NCBI GenBank assembly: GCA_963931865.1
Contig: OZ007513.1
Span: forward strand, 3,264,098 to 3,328,097
Source: Axinella damicornis
Taxonomy: Eukaryota; Porifera; Demospongiae; Axinellida; Axinellidae
Direction: 5' to 3'
DNA: 64,000 nt
Shown here: piece after piece, positions 22,320-34,170 of the stretch
Layout of the letters: every line of letters begins with the position of its first letter
Numbering within the stretch: position 1 is the first letter of the stretch
Notes under the pieces: model-generated
What the model saw: only the letters and a program-made list of their open reading frames with translations
Databases searched by the model: none
Told to the model about the DNA's origin: nothing
Made by a program: the position numbers and the translations under genes

Positions 22320-22740
22320 CAGTGATGGCGCCGTGACCAAAGCAGAATAGCCAAGAAGTACAATGCCCTTTTGCTAGCAGCCGATGTTTCGGGATTAGTG
22401 AATGTCACTGACTACTTGAAGGTAGGGTGTAGCACACTAAATTAATAGTACAGAAAGGAGCGTCTATCTTGTTAATAATTGCATTCTTAACACAATCCAT
22501 GCTTTCAATTACACCTTCGCTGGACATGCCTCTGTGACAAGAAATGTGAATCAAGCTGCCAGATGTTCTCCGCCGGCGGATATGGATCAGTGCTCTTCTG
22601 TGTGCATTCATGTATATATGCACTAGTTCGTAATGGTTACATCATGCACCATTTGGATGTACTGGCAAGAACACTGGTGTGGATGTCTGGACATGATACT
22701 ATGCGTACCCTCTGTGCTCACCAGCTGTGGTGAAAACCCA

Positions 22741-22770
22741 GACCGGACCGGACCGGACCGGACCGACCGG
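22741..22770. repeat. GGACC short tandem repeat
   Basis: Six units of a GACCG repeat. Similar CCGGACC words recur near 23.91-23.94 kb in opposite orientation, so they may bound an element, but no target duplication was found. The 22.8-24.2 kb interval is otherwise intron sequence with a CpG-rich patch at 23.65-23.7 kb; no gene seen. Confidence 0.6.
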
Positions 22771-24258
22771 AAGTAGTAATTAGTGTCTCCACGTGTAGAG
22801 AAAATAGCTTACTTGGATCGTGAAATAGCCATTGCGAGTAACCATTGCGGCATTGCCTCGTGCAGGGAAGTCAGAGAACAGTTTAGTCTCGTGAGTTGGC
22901 TGATTTGCACAGTATTTTGAAGCAACAAAGCGTTCGCGAGGAAGCCGCGCAGGTCCAAGTCTGCCAGTAGCGCCTGCTTCATATGCAAACTGAGTGGCTT
23001 ACAAAGGGCTGATCAGTCTGTACATATCACCTGACCACTGGGGCCAGCTCCTAGGCCTCATGCCAAACATTCAGGTTTATAATGGACAAGGACTGTAATT
23101 GTTTCCTTATCAGTGTCTCCTAGCAGTTATTATTATCACCCAGCAGTTCCGTCTCCTACATTGTCTTAGCCCTGTAATCAACTCGTGACCTCTGCACTGT
23201 AGCCTTCCATTGTGTTGCACTGAAATCTGTAAGCTCTGCTTTGAAGTACTGTTATATATTTTGCACACTGATGAAGCACGCCATGTGTTCAGAAAGGCAG
23301 ATAGCTGTAAACACATGGACACTCTCACATAGCCGTAGTTATAAATTTCTTGGTCAATTAAACTCTTCCATTATTACCTTTGTAGTCATCACATTGCCAT
23401 AGCTATACAATATAGTGAAACGAGAAAAATATTTCCTGAGGTTGTATTCGTACTCCTCTGAGATAGTATTGTGATGTTTCCGGCATGTTCGTGCATGTGC
23501 ATGTCTGCTTCAGCCTGTCGACTGGCACTGTTCCACCTCACAAGGAAGGCAGACAGGTGAAGCCAAACAGGGAGCCGTGCTAAGCCATGAACAAACGGTC
23601 CCACTGTGCAGGGGCGGCAGCGGCATAAAAGAAGTGGTATGGCCCACTCGTAGCGCAGAGGCGCAAAGCGCCGATCTGTCCGCGCAAAGCGCGGAAAAAA
23701 TTTTTCTCATGCATTTTCAGCGATGAGGAAGCGCTCTCGTAGCATCAAAATGGCCGTTTTGGGAAAGAAAAGACCTTGGCTGCTGTGGAGTTTCAATGGT
23801 AGGCCCACAACTAGGACGAGAAACAGATGCCATTGCCGAGTCTGCATATAAGTAGATTGTGCGCGACTACACTGCTCGTGATATTATAATCAGGTCAGCT
23901 GGAAAAGTGGTCCGGCCAAAGCCGGACCAGCCGGACCGGCGGCGCCGCCTCTGCTGTGCACTAATCAAAACCTGTAAGAGTGCATCATTAGATTTACAAT
24001 GGGGGCCACAAAGTACATGCTAGTCGTCTCAAGTCAACGAGTAAATATGGCCTTCAGTGAAAGGATGAAGAGATCGTTTAGGTGACCTACCTACAGCTAG
24101 GTATATGAAGTATTATGTACACGTAATAAACAGCATGGTACTAAGCAGAACTTTGCAGCCCAATAGCAATACACATAGCTCTTCACTTTGTGCTGCATTT
24201 TTAGGAGGAAGATTGCAGTTGCAAATCTAGGTGACTATCGTAGGATATAATGACTCAC

Positions 24259-25158
24259 TTTGTATACTATTGCACTTCGCAGACTCTTTTGAACGACCTC
24301 CAATGTAGCACTGAAGTATGGTGGTAAGGGTGGGGTTGGAGGTCCAGGAATTCGGCCAGTGCAAACAAGTCCCAAGGGAACTCGAAAAACTTCATCCGGA
24401 ACAGAGCTCGGTCCAGTGTTGAAGGACACAAAAGAGTAAACGTGGTTGAGTTCATCGTCACCTCGTCTAGCAGTGAGGGCCATCTGGATTGGGGTAGGAC
24501 CATCTCCCTGTGCAAATTCCCAGTCGTCAGTTGCAAAATAGTAGTCCAGGGTGTAGGAATTGTTGACCAGAGTCGTGCACGTTTGCCAGTGGTTACAGGG
24601 GACTCCCCGAACATCCTCTACGCCCAAGTATGCAGTGGCGTTGGGTTCAAGCGGACCTAGGAAGAAGCCACGGACTGTGCCGATGTGCACCGTCCCATTT
24701 ACGACCAGAAATCCGAATAACACTGCCGGTGATGAGCTCAATCGACTTGTGGAGGGATCTGTGAAACGTTTAACCGTGCAGGCATCGCCAGTTGTAGGAT
24801 CTGGAAGCAGAAAAATTTCCCCATCGTCGTAATCAAAAATTCCCACGGACTGCGCTGCATTCTCGGTTGTCTCGAACCTGCCTCGGTTTCCAACCTCGTC
24901 GAAGAACTCTCTGACGAGGATGGTACGGTTTTGCTGTCCGATGTTTGCTTCGATGACCACAGAAAACTGGCGCTGCTCGGAGAAATTGGGCAATGGGATC
25001 GATGGTGTGGTGAAGTTGGCGGGGTCGCATATGGGCATGTAGCCAGTATGCGAATGCCCGAATGCCACCTGCAGAAGGTACAGCAAAACGATGCAGACCA
25101 AACTCCGCATGCTGACTAACGGCGTACCACAGTAGCTACTGCATGCACTGCACAACAT
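24259..25158 (-). CDS. LolA-like TM protein gene B, exon 1
   Basis: An open 900-nt exon from ATG 25158; a better start is the in-frame ATG at 25110, which puts a classic signal peptide first (MRSLVCIVLLYLLQVAFGHS). Then YMPICDPANFTTPSIPLPNF and the first LolA-like repeat: FSVVIEANIGQQNRTILVRE, FFDEVGNRGRF, GIFDYDDGEIFLLP, ACTVKRF. After that comes a second part with GTVRGFFLGPLEPNATAYLG, a Cys pair (CNHWQTC), YYFATDDWEF and PPLPPYFSATLEV, the start of the next repeat. Donor AAA/GTGAGT at 24258, phase 0. LolA-like domains of this pattern are known from uncharacterised metazoan surface proteins; lipid binding is only suggested by fold. With exons 2-4 the product is about 750 residues. No break in any exon of this copy. 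Confidence 0.75.
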
Positions 25159-26684
25159 TGCAAAGTTACCGGGTCATAATATCCGGGCCAAACTACCGGG
25201 TATCCGGACTAGTACTGTGGTCGAACCGGAAGTGAATTTGACAATGTTCTGCCTATTACACACCCGCAAACCTTAGCAACATTGCGTGTCAATGAAGGGC
25301 TTCGAAACTGGCCAATGGCCATTACACAACTAGGCTAACATCCCATGCTAAAACACAAACAAATTGTAAAAGTTTACAATCTGGGGGCATGCGCTCCCAG
25401 GAAATTTTAGCTACACCAGCAGAGATCGTTTCTGGTGCTTCGCAAGACTCCAACAATTTGCTGTCAAACCTATAGCCAGACTGTGCATATATATCATTGG
25501 TGCGGTGGCCTGCCACACCTACTCCTACGGCCCTGGTTCTAAGGTGCATTACAAACTGCACGGTCCGTTTATGTTACATGGAGAATGTAGTAATGTCTAG
25601 CTACCAGTACCAGTGTATCTGTTTGGTTGAGCCTAATGGATTTCATCACTGGAGAAATGTCATGTTCCCAAACTGTCCTGAGCCTGGAGCCCAGGAACAA
25701 CAAGGGGAACAAAGCTATATAGCTATCTGGTGACAGTGATAGCCATGGCTGGGTGGGGGGACTGGGAACGAGGCTACCAAACTGATAGCTTCGTTCTATG
25801 TGCTGTTTCACTACTCTATAGCTGACAAATGCCCATGAACACATCAGACTCCTCTAGCTCGCACACTTTGAACAGCGTATACATTGTCTTAAGTTTTCAC
25901 CACGGGACTGACCAAAAATTTCTCCTGCAGGCCCGAGAACCTCCTCCACACAAGCACACTGACATTCTTTTGTTGGGGGTTCACCCTATAGTTCCCAGGG
26001 TCCCACCATTGGGGGGATATAGCTGTAGTCGTACTATAACTACTAAGCCAACAACTTTATTGCCGTGGCAGACTCTCTAGTATACTGCTCCTCAGATTTT
26101 AGTATGAATAACACTCGAGCACTAACTAATTTGTTGCGTGTAGGTACAACTTGTCATGTGTAGTTGTTTCTTCCTTCCCTGACTCAGGCTTTAGCAGCCA
26201 TAAGCTACCACACTCAAGTGTTTAGCACCGGTGGAAACTCAATAAAGCATTTCGCCCCCGGCATACTTTAGCGCTAGAACTGTTGCAAATTACATGCATG
26301 TAGCCCTAGTCTACTTCTTGTGCAAGAGTAAGAAACCAATGGTGACTGCCGGTTCATGTCATGTTAGGATGATCAGCTGAACATGCCACTCTTGGCTACA
26401 ACCAGGATACTGGTAATTATATGGAACCACACTCTTAGCTGCTCTATCGGTTTTATGCTATATACCATCCCTACTTTTGCTATCCTGCTATAGCTAGCTA
26501 GCTATAGCCTAATCCCACCCTACACATAACTTGATAAATGTATACTGAACACTGTTTTATGCTACCACCCCTACCAATTATTGTTCCCTTACTTTTTGCT
26601 GTTGTGCTACCCCTACATCTCTTTACTGTTCTTCGCTCCTGTTTACCTCTACATACTAGACACCACGTTTTGAGTTCAAAGTTC
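25159..26684. other. spacer shared by blocks B and C
   Basis: No gene. It aligns with 52.88-57.2 kb in block C apart from C-specific insertions (the 53.5-53.87 kb segment and the LINE) and small indels. A B-specific stretch near 25.71-25.79 kb includes one arm of the TAGCCTC palindromic repeat (GGGAACGAGGCTA). Confidence 0.6.
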
Positions 26685-26689
26685 AAAAG

Positions 26690-26880
26690 TTGCTTTGTGC
26701 GCATGCGTACAAATGAGGGCGCCGCAAATGAGGTCACTGCATGCAGTTTCAGCTTGAAAACCGATTTTGCAGGTTTTTCCAGTCAGTGCTCGGGCAGCAA
26801 CTTTTATCCGCGATTGCTAGCTACAGTGGGAGACTTCTTGGGCATGAAAACATTTCAGTGAAGATGAACGGTACGTTGTT
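26690..26880 (+). promoter_or_regulatory. CpG-rich, possibly first-exon-like segment
   Basis: A G/C-richer patch (CGCATGCGTACAAATGAGGG, GGGCAGCAACTTTTATCCGC) ending in ATGAACG/GTACGT, the look of a very short first coding exon with a splice donor. It is conserved in block C at 57.25-57.44 kb. No downstream exon could be tied to it. Tentative. Confidence 0.25.
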
Positions 26881-27026
26881 ATGAGGGGTTAATGTTGACT
26901 GGTTTATATTGCGTGTCCGCTCTACACACTTAGTACAATAGTCTTGCAGTGAATTAATTGCGTGGCATGCTGGGATGTGCCCACTTGGAAACACACTGTC
27001 AGGCTGTGTATAGTGTTATTGTGACC

Positions 27027-27027
<1 letters not shown>

Positions 27028-27069
<42 letters not shown>
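27028..27069. repeat. poly(C) run, 42 bp
   Basis: Forty-two Cs in a row, kept in block C as 40 Cs (57587-57626), so the tract predates the duplication. Confidence 0.97.
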
Positions 27070-27239
27070 ACATGCCGGTGTAGCTACATGTACTCCAATC
27101 CTACCAATATATAGCTCATGCAGCCATCATCCAAGCAGGCACCATTGCACCCACTGTCTCCATGGCGACTGTTGTACGCAGAAACATACATGCCAATAGC
27201 ATACAAATTGCCGGATCATCGAGTCTGTGGTAGCAAAGT

Positions 27240-27508
27240 TTTTAACCATGCTGCCATATTCCTGCAGCTGTTTGTGCGGCTTGAGAATCTGATTGGTGGG
27301 TTCCAAGTCGTGTAGCTGGGTTGTTGTAATACACTCCAATCACTATGTGCATGGTGGCTTCAGCTGACTTTAAATTGCGTGCATATGTCCGTGACAGTTA
27401 GCTATACAAAAATGTAATGGAAAATGGATGGCAACCAGCAGAGCAAGTCCTGTCAGAAGCTATTGCTAAGAGAATAGGAGTAGCTAAATACATCGAGAAG
27501 GCAAACAG
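27240..27508 (-). pseudogene. 7TM family C-terminal relic, block B
   Basis: On the minus strand the sequence matches 7TM tails: codons for NNPATR (compare QQPSYTTW), then GGAATATGGCAGCATGGTT, the codons for EYGSMV. The inner part matches copy 3 near its TM7 (GGATGGCAACCAGCAGAGC against GGACGGCAACCAGGTAT). It is out of frame and cut at 27508 by the element starting at 27509. Its flank (27118-27240) is the inverted match of the 7TM copy 1 flank. Confidence 0.65.
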
Positions 27509-28761
27509 TTCCCAGGTGCTTGTAATTGGGGAGAAGAGCACCTGGTATCCACTGTTGTGCATGCGAGAGCAGTTCCATTACATTCTCCGTATAATTCTGT
27601 ATATAAACCATTGATACACGACAATGGCATAAGATACGTACATGTTTAGCAAGATGCTAATATATAAACAAGACTTAGTAATTGCAATAAGTAGACAAAG
27701 ATGTAATAACAGTCATTCCATAGAATCAAAGTGTTTGGGACAAATGAGTTCATACAAGAGCGTAGAGAATAAACAATAAGTTGCAGACACATGGCGAGTG
27801 GACATAGAGTGGGTCTGAAACCTTGACCTGAGGTCAATTAGTTATGTTTTCAGGGAAGGAGAAAGTATTATTGAGGATCTTTTACGTTGTGCACAGTTTG
27901 AGACTTTGAGGAATGATCTGCGATCATGAGTGCTTGGGAGGTAATTCAGAATTTGAAGACGGTCACTATTATAGCTTACATATCTCAATGAATTGAATAC
28001 AGCTGTGCTGTATGGGATCCACACCTCCAAAAGACATTGATAAACTGGTCCGCTTCCTGAAATAATACGGACAAATATTCAGTAAATATGCGACTCCAGC
28101 GTCATGCAGGGCCATGGTTTAAGACGGCGATATTCTGCTTCCTTCTTTCCGAAGTGGACATGAAGCATGATACAAACGGTAGTTAAGTAATATTTGGATA
28201 CCACTTTGCAATGCATTACGAGTTTTAGTGCACAAGGGCAATCTAGTTAACGGTCGAGGGCGAGATAATGCATGAGCCGAAGGCGAGTGCATTATCCGCC
28301 CGATACCGTTAACTAGATTGCCTGAGTGCACTATAAGCCCGTAATGCACTGCAAACTGGTATCTAAACTACTTAGTGCAACTCACTGACCCGAGACAGCC
28401 TTTGATCTTTGACCACTATCTAGATAATGCACACTAAAGTGTGCATTAAGTGATTTAATGCTCCGTCATGTGATCGATTCTGAGGCGTCTGATTCATTGA
28501 GGGTCACGTGAGTAGCACTAAGACCCCATAGAAATTCGACCTGGCTGTATGTAGCTAGTCATACACACACATTCTTGCCATTATGTACGTGCTGTATTTA
28601 GCTACTTGTCAGTTGTTCGTCCTTCAGCATGTACCGTAATGCAACACGGACTAGTATATAGCAGTTGCTACTTTCCAAGTTACCCACAAAACGTGGGGAA
28701 CCGCGCATCCACAAACAGTGGATACCAGGTGCTCTTCTCCCCATTACCGAGCACCTGGGAA
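27509..28761. mobile_element. 1.25-kb inverted-repeat element, CCCAGGTGCT ends, block B
   Basis: Ends are inverted over about 55 bp: TTCCCAGGTGCTTGTAATTG at the left and the complement of CATTACCGAGCACCTGGGAA at the right, continuing through GAAGAGCACCTGGTATCCAC. It sits inside a 7TM relic. A minus-strand stretch at 27842-28030 has a faint likeness to LINE C-terminal sequence but is not convincing. No target duplication is evident. The same element is at 58062-59319, so it predates the block duplication. Confidence 0.65.
28193..28367. mobile_element. MITE nested in the CCCAGGTGCT element, block B
   Basis: A 175-bp hairpin: TTTGGATACCACTTTGCAAT at the left, ACTGGTATCTAAA at the right, with inner arms CAATCTAGTTAACGG and CCGTTAACTAGATTG. 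The block C copy is at 58750-58924. Confidence 0.7.
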
Positions 28762-29147
28762 TAGGGTTGGGCGATAGTGTGAATTATACCTTGCGATTAT
28801 TCCTTGCGATTATTCCTTGCGATTATTGCCAGTATTGCTTGTCTTTACTGGCTGTCATCAATCTTCAAACAGAGGTGTACAATGACCTCAATTTCAAATC
28901 CTTATCTCAGTAATCAGAATATATTGTTGTTATGCTAGAAGTGTATGTGTGAATGCGATAGTATTGGCATTCTAAAAGTCATGCGATACATTAATTGCAG
29001 CAGTACATTATTGCGACATTGCAGAATTATCCTACCTGGGAATGAGGCTAACAGATATGTAATATAGCTAGCTATGACTTCCATGAATAAAAGTTCAATC
29101 ATTATGCTGTTATATTAATTACAAATGAAATTTTGCTCAGCTTTTTA

Positions 29148-29336
29148 GCTTCAGCATTCTTGACAGCATAGCCAAGCACTGCAGGCTACTAGACACAGAG
29201 ATATGATAATTGAGCCCAAGTGCCAGTATAGTTGTACTGATACAAAGGGGGCCTCCCATACCAACTTAAAATCGTCCAAAAGATCCAGTAGCGCCGCGCC
29301 GGTCAAAGAGGAGGGAAAAGCCAAACACTGAAACAA
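29148..29336 (-). pseudogene. 7TM family mid-region relic, block B
   Basis: The minus strand matches, in scrambled frame, the TM4-TM5 part of 7TM genes (words for the SVFCFPL and SLCLLGYAVKN regions, GTGTTTGGCTTTTCCCTCCT), with an internal deletion. With the tail relic at 27.24-27.5 kb it suggests one minus-strand receptor split by the 1.25-kb element. Confidence 0.5.
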
Positions 29337-29555
29337 TTAGCTAAATATTTTATGACAGCATCTAGTTTGTTAATAGCTACTCCCAGAGAGCCCCATAAAT
29401 CTGAGCCCCTTGAAGTCCACGATCTTCAAAAAGGAGTTAATCCTATAAGGAGTATTTTGCTCCTCTATTCCTTGTACTGCTTCTGGAACACATCTCAAAC
29501 GATGTATGAGCAATGTAACACACAGCATCCTCACTGTCTGAGACTGCAGGAGAGG

Positions 29556-29597
29556 GTGTGTGGGTGTGTGTGTGTGTATGTGTGTGTGTTGCGTGTG

Positions 29598-29659
<62 letters not shown>

Positions 29660-29700
29660 TGTGTTGCGTGTGCATGTGTGTGTGTGCATGTGTGTGTGTG

Positions 29701-29778
<78 letters not shown>
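29556..29778. repeat. interrupted (GT)n tract
   Basis: About 220 bp of GT with interspersed TATG, GCGTGCATG and GCATG interruptions. Conserved in block C (60105-60356) with different length and interruptions. Confidence 0.97.
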
Positions 29779-29782
<4 letters not shown>

Positions 29783-30193
29783 TCAAAAAGATTATCCCTT
29801 CATTTAGCATAACATTAACATTTTCATTTGGCTTATGCCGTCTTGCTTTATAGATATTGCAAGCTGGACATTGTACATGGCAAGAACATATGTACCCCTC
29901 AGGAAAAACACAACAACAAACGATACAAATTGCACAACAGTATAGCTTGCATTCCAGGTTTCTGATCTCTCATATAATTCCTTACTGGCTAAGTTACTGC
30001 TTTCAAGTCACTCAAATGACTTTCGTGGTCAAATGCTGGCATAGTCTGACCTTCAGTTGGGGGTTCACATAGAACTAGAGCTGTGTCTGCTCTTTGAGCT
30101 TACCCTTGCCCTCCGACACTGCCTAGGATCTACCAAGCATGCACACTCACAGGGAAAACAATGTGAAGTGTATATAAATATACTCATAAGACA

Positions 30194-30331
30194 GCTACTC
30201 ATCTTAGCGTATACAGCACAGTCAATATTATATCCAAAAGTGGACAAGTACTAGTACTGTTATAGCTAATGGTACATGTCACATGTCTATACAACTGACA
30301 CATCATACTCAGCTGGATAATCAGTACAGAT
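30194..30331 (+). promoter_or_regulatory. conserved 7TM upstream module, copy at 7TM-4
   Basis: It carries CATCTTAGCGTATACAGCAC and CAGCTGGATAATCAGTACAG, about 170 bp before the start of 7TM copy 4. Nearly the same in block C at 60767-60907. Confidence 0.5.
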
Positions 30332-30499
30332 TTTTATAGAGCTGTATTTCTGCCTGATGGAGCACTAGCTGTTGAAACAGTTTATCGAGAAATTGTAGCT
30401 ACTAGCTATATGTGGCATCAAGACAATATTTTCCCAGCAAGGACTTCACCTTGGAGGTGAGCAGGTACCATCACATTAGCTACACTTTCTTGGGTGTTC

Positions 30500-31646
30500 A
30501 TGGAACTTCCGCAGCAGATCGAGGTGATGTCGATCCCTTTCAAGTACTGCTCCAATTTAACTGATGGAGAGATCACAACAATTGCTCTTGCTGGAGGCAT
30601 CACTGCTGCTGTTTGTGGTGTCGCTTCATTCACAGTACTTGTGATACTAGCTCTTGTGAACTGCAGCCACCATAGGGTATGTGAAACTGTTGTAAAAGCC
30701 TTGTTGTTGGATTCATAGCATCCAGTGTACCTTTCCAGCTTGTTACTGCCCTGCACCTCATTCACTACTTCCATCCAGAACAGGAGAATTTCTGCAAAGC
30801 CGATGGTTTTTTCCACCTATATCTTGCGGTTGTTCAACTTGTGTTCGCACTGGTAATAAGCTTGGTGCTGTTCCTCAAAGTGTGTGGAGTAACTACCTCT
30901 TGGAAATGTCACCATAAGGATGCAACTTTCACATGTTGTGGCTGGAAGATCAACAAGCTAGAGACTCTCCTTTTTGTTTCAGTGTTTTGCCTCCCCCTTC
31001 TCTTTGACTGGATCCCCTTCACTACAGATTCTTATGGACCTTTTGGACCATCGTGCTGGATTCGTAGGCTTGAAAACAACTGCTCAATTCACAAAGCCGG
31101 AATCTTTGAAACGATATTGCTGTGGGATGTCCCTTCTTTATATCAGTAGGACTACTGGCACTTGGGCTGTTCATCATATCCCTGTGTCTGCTAGGCTATG
31201 CTATCAAGAATGCCAATGCTAAGATGGTGAAAAAAATGGGAATAACTAACTCGATCTTCTCTTTAGCTCTAGTGTTCACACTGTATCTTCTTCGAGCAGC
31301 GTTGCTCTTTAATCCGTCGGAGTCCAGTCAATTTGCCTTCTGGATGCTTATTGCCATATTCACTCCGATTTTTAGCTTTCTGGTAGCCCTTGCTCTGCTG
31401 GTTGTCATCCATTTTCCCCTCTCCTCTATGTTCACCTGTTTATGCTGCAACTGTCATGGACGTACGCACACCAACTTGGCGCCGGACAAATCAGATGAAG
31501 CCGCTGTGCATGCAAGTAGTGATTGGAGTGTAATAAACCAACCCAGCCACACGACTTGGAAACCACCTCACAGTACTAATCCAGATTCTCAAGTCACACC
31601 CCTTGCTAATGAAAAACAGTTACATGAATACGGCAGCATGGTTTAA
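30500..31646 (+). pseudogene. 7TM receptor-like protein, copy 4, two frameshifts
   Basis: Closest relative of intact copy 6 (61063-62223). The frame starts at ATG 30500 (MELPQQIEVMSIPFK), covers NLTD and TM1, and fails near 30697 (GTAAAAGCC against GTAAAACGCC in copy 6, one base lost). The next frame holds TM3, TM4, DWIPFTTDS and CWIRR and fails near 31140 (CTTTATATCAG against CTTTGTCAG, two bases gained). The third frame runs from there through TM5-TM7 and the tail ending EYGSMV at 31646. Both breaks lie in short indels and the rest is well kept, so decay is recent, after the block B/C duplication. Confidence 0.8.
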
Positions 31647-32340
31647 TGAAAAGATTCGTACCCAGCATCCACAAATGCACTGCATGCTTCAAGGAAGTCA
31701 TTGATTTTAATATTGAGCACCGTCGAACTGCAATTCCTTCGATCACCACAGTTTACCGATTTGTTTGTTGCACAATGTGTAGCTAGCTATGTTGAGTGGT
31801 TTTTTGTTTTTACAAGTACTTTGTCTGAATCACTGCTGCATTCTTATCCTTTATGCTTAATAACACAGACACACTTCTATAACCTAACTAGCTGGTATAC
31901 ATGAAATTCAAGATGTAATATTTGGTCCACCAAAATGCTCTACATTAAGTTTGTGTTGATTCTATGTAACCATACCTTCAAATGTAAAACTTTGGGAGCC
32001 ACTATACTGTATATGGTTCAATTGCAAGGTCTTGACCATCAACAGACTGTCAGTAAGCATATGACTGTAGCAACTCTAAGAGTAAAGCATTAGCTTCATA
32101 AAATGAAAAGTTGTGATAAAGGAAAAGTAAGATTTGGTAACTTTCTGTACACTTGTACATTTGGGAGTATCAGATTTGCCAAATTCAACATGAAATGCTG
32201 ACTGCTCATATGGGAGATGAATTGAAATGGACTGTTTCCAAACTTGGTCCATCAAGGGAAGGCTGTATAATAGCTTAAATCTATCCTCAGTTAAGATCTT
32301 GTCCATCAGCAGTTCATAGCAACTCCCAGATGTTTAGAAG

Positions 32341-32420
32341 TAGCCTCATTCCCAGGCCTACCCCATTCTTTCTGTTCTTCGGTCAACGCAAACCAGAAAG
32401 AAAAATTGGGAATGAGGCTA
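32341..32420. mobile_element. palindromic repeat TAGCCTCATTCCCAGGCC, block B
   Basis: Arms TAGCCTCATTCCCAGGCC and TTGGGAATGAGGCTA with a loop that itself contains CTTTCTGTTCTTCGGTC. A shortened copy sits at the same place in block C (62987-63056). The rest of 31647-32890 is spacer with no gene. Confidence 0.7.
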
Positions 32421-32890
32421 GTTTATATAGAAGCTATTATAGTGGCTAAGGAAAAAGAATTGGTAGCTAAAGTTATAACAACTCTAAGCCTAAATGCTGC
32501 AGATAGCTAGTTCCTGGTGATACTATTTTGAGCGCTATTTTTGAAAGTAGCTAGCCTAGCTGGTGGTTTGGTAAACTTTATGAAGATTTGTAGATTTGGG
32601 AATATTATTCATTTGGGACAATATGGTTTGTTTTGAAACCTAAGCTCAATTTCTTTAGCTTCCTTTTCTGGATTTGTCTACGCAGTCAAATTTAAAAAAG
32701 CTTCTCTCTTTAGGATCTTATCACAATGTACTGGTGCTGAAGTGCTGTGGCCATACAGTCGGTAATGAAGTAGTTTGTGTGATGTATATATTATTATATT
32801 GTTAAATACCTGCATACATGCAGTTCACCTGAATTTTCTGAAAACTATGTTTCACTTGCAGGTCATTTCAAGCTCGCCAGCACCGTCATC

Positions 32891-33963
32891 ATGGCTACAC
32901 TACATGGTATGTCGACAGCAGGTTTATTTTTATCGAGCACCTTCTGTGCATTTTCAGCGTTTGAAAGTGGAAAGGAATTGTACATCATATCCGCTGCCAC
33001 TGATCCATGTCTGAAAGAGCCCTGTCTCTCGCTCAATGCTGCCGTAGGTAGACCAAGTCGGTACTTTACTTCCAATACTAAAGTAGTGTTGGACCAAGGC
33101 TATCACAATGTTACTGCCAGCAAGTTTGCCCTCATAGAAAATGTATCAAATTTGCAAATAGTTGGGAGCAATAGAAATGTCACTGTTATGAACTGTCAGG
33201 GACATTTTGGCTTCATTTTCTTCAATGTTAGTGCACTAACCATATCAGATATTCAACTGCTACATTGTGGGGCAAAAATCTCAGCAGTAGAGTTGCGGCA
33301 AACGTATGCTAACATCCTGCACCTGCACACTGGATCTACCTTAAACTCAACAGCACTCTACCTGGTACAAATCACCCATGTCCATATCTCTCGTATATCG
33401 GTGATCAACTCCTCTGAAGCGGGCATGGTGGGGATCAACGTTCTTGGAAACTGCTCTCTAGTAAAGTCTCAGTTTCATAATAATTACCCACAACTCTACC
33501 TCATCTTTGTTGATGATCCTGGCATAAATCCTTCCCTAAGCACATGGCACCATGTACTACACTTAGAGTTCAAAGTTGATAAAAACGAAACGAGTAAACT
33601 TCAAGCAATTTTTTCTCAGACCACACTTGTGGATGACCTCCTAAATGGGATAGGAGTGTTGTCCCAGCAACGTTCCTATGGCATTCAGATAGAAGATACT
33701 TCATTTTACGGAACGAGATGTTGTTGCAGTTTCGCGGTCGATAAGTCAGATGCTACTAATTTTTAAGAACTTAAATGTAAGTGAGTGTGCACAACTGTCA
33801 CGCATTTTAAATGCTTCTGTAGTGTTTGACAATGTCACCTTCTCAAGAAATTGGCCCCAAGGAGCACTTCACGTGATCAACAGTAACATAATGTTCAATG
33901 GCAAAACTCAGTTTACTTTTACTAGTATTGGGTTTTGTGAACAGCAGATTCTGAATTGTATTT
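32891..33963 (+). pseudogene. right-handed beta-helix surface protein, copy 1, broken
   Basis: It starts at ATG 32891, just after an acceptor-like CACTTGCAG at about 32862, with a signal-peptide-like N-terminus (MSTAGLFLSSTFCAFSAF). A Cys-containing entry segment DPCLKEPCLSLNAAV follows, then repeated short strands with N-glycosylation sites (YHNVT, NRNVT, FFNVS): the pattern of pectin-lyase-fold repeat proteins. A one-base loss near 33765 shifts the frame (stop at 33764-33766). The continuing frame (FKNLNVSECAQL, GALHVINSNIMFNGKTQF) ends at 33963. A further related stretch (LLYFKGGAAIFLMNSG) near 34084-34140 runs directly into 7TM copy 5. Such large families are common in sponges; the role is unknown, probably extracellular. 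Confidence 0.65.
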
Positions 33964-34170
33964 GAAGGCAAAACAGTATTTTTCACAATTCAGGTCCTAA
34001 CTACTGCTTCTGTTCTATTCAAAGCAGCACTCTATTTGATTAAAAACGAAGCAAGAGTATTAAGTCCAGTTTCTGTATCTGACTCTTTGCTCTACTTTAA
34101 GGGTGGTGCAGCAATATTTCTGATGAATTCTGGTAAGCGAGGAGGTCCAATATCACTCTCTCAATCAGCA

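Larger units (their letters stand above)
15860..33963. repeat. segmental duplication block B
   Basis: Paralogous to block C at about 43946-64000. The same order is seen in both: LolA-like gene (minus), spacer with long poly(C), 7TM relics around a 1.25-kb inverted-repeat element, GT tract, upstream module, 7TM gene (plus), beta-helix gene (plus). Similarity in the shared 26-33 kb part is very high by eye. The left part (genes) is also shared with gene A at 8-13.7 kb. The right end in block C lies beyond the window. Confidence 0.8.

Noticed and set aside
22736..23947. A possible element bounded by CCGGACC repeats
   Set aside because: No target duplication and arms are short and degenerate; could be independent simple repeats.
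27842..28030. Minus-strand frame with a faint LINE C-terminal look (also 58399-58587)
   Set aside because: No RT motif, short, and conserved only because the whole element was duplicated.
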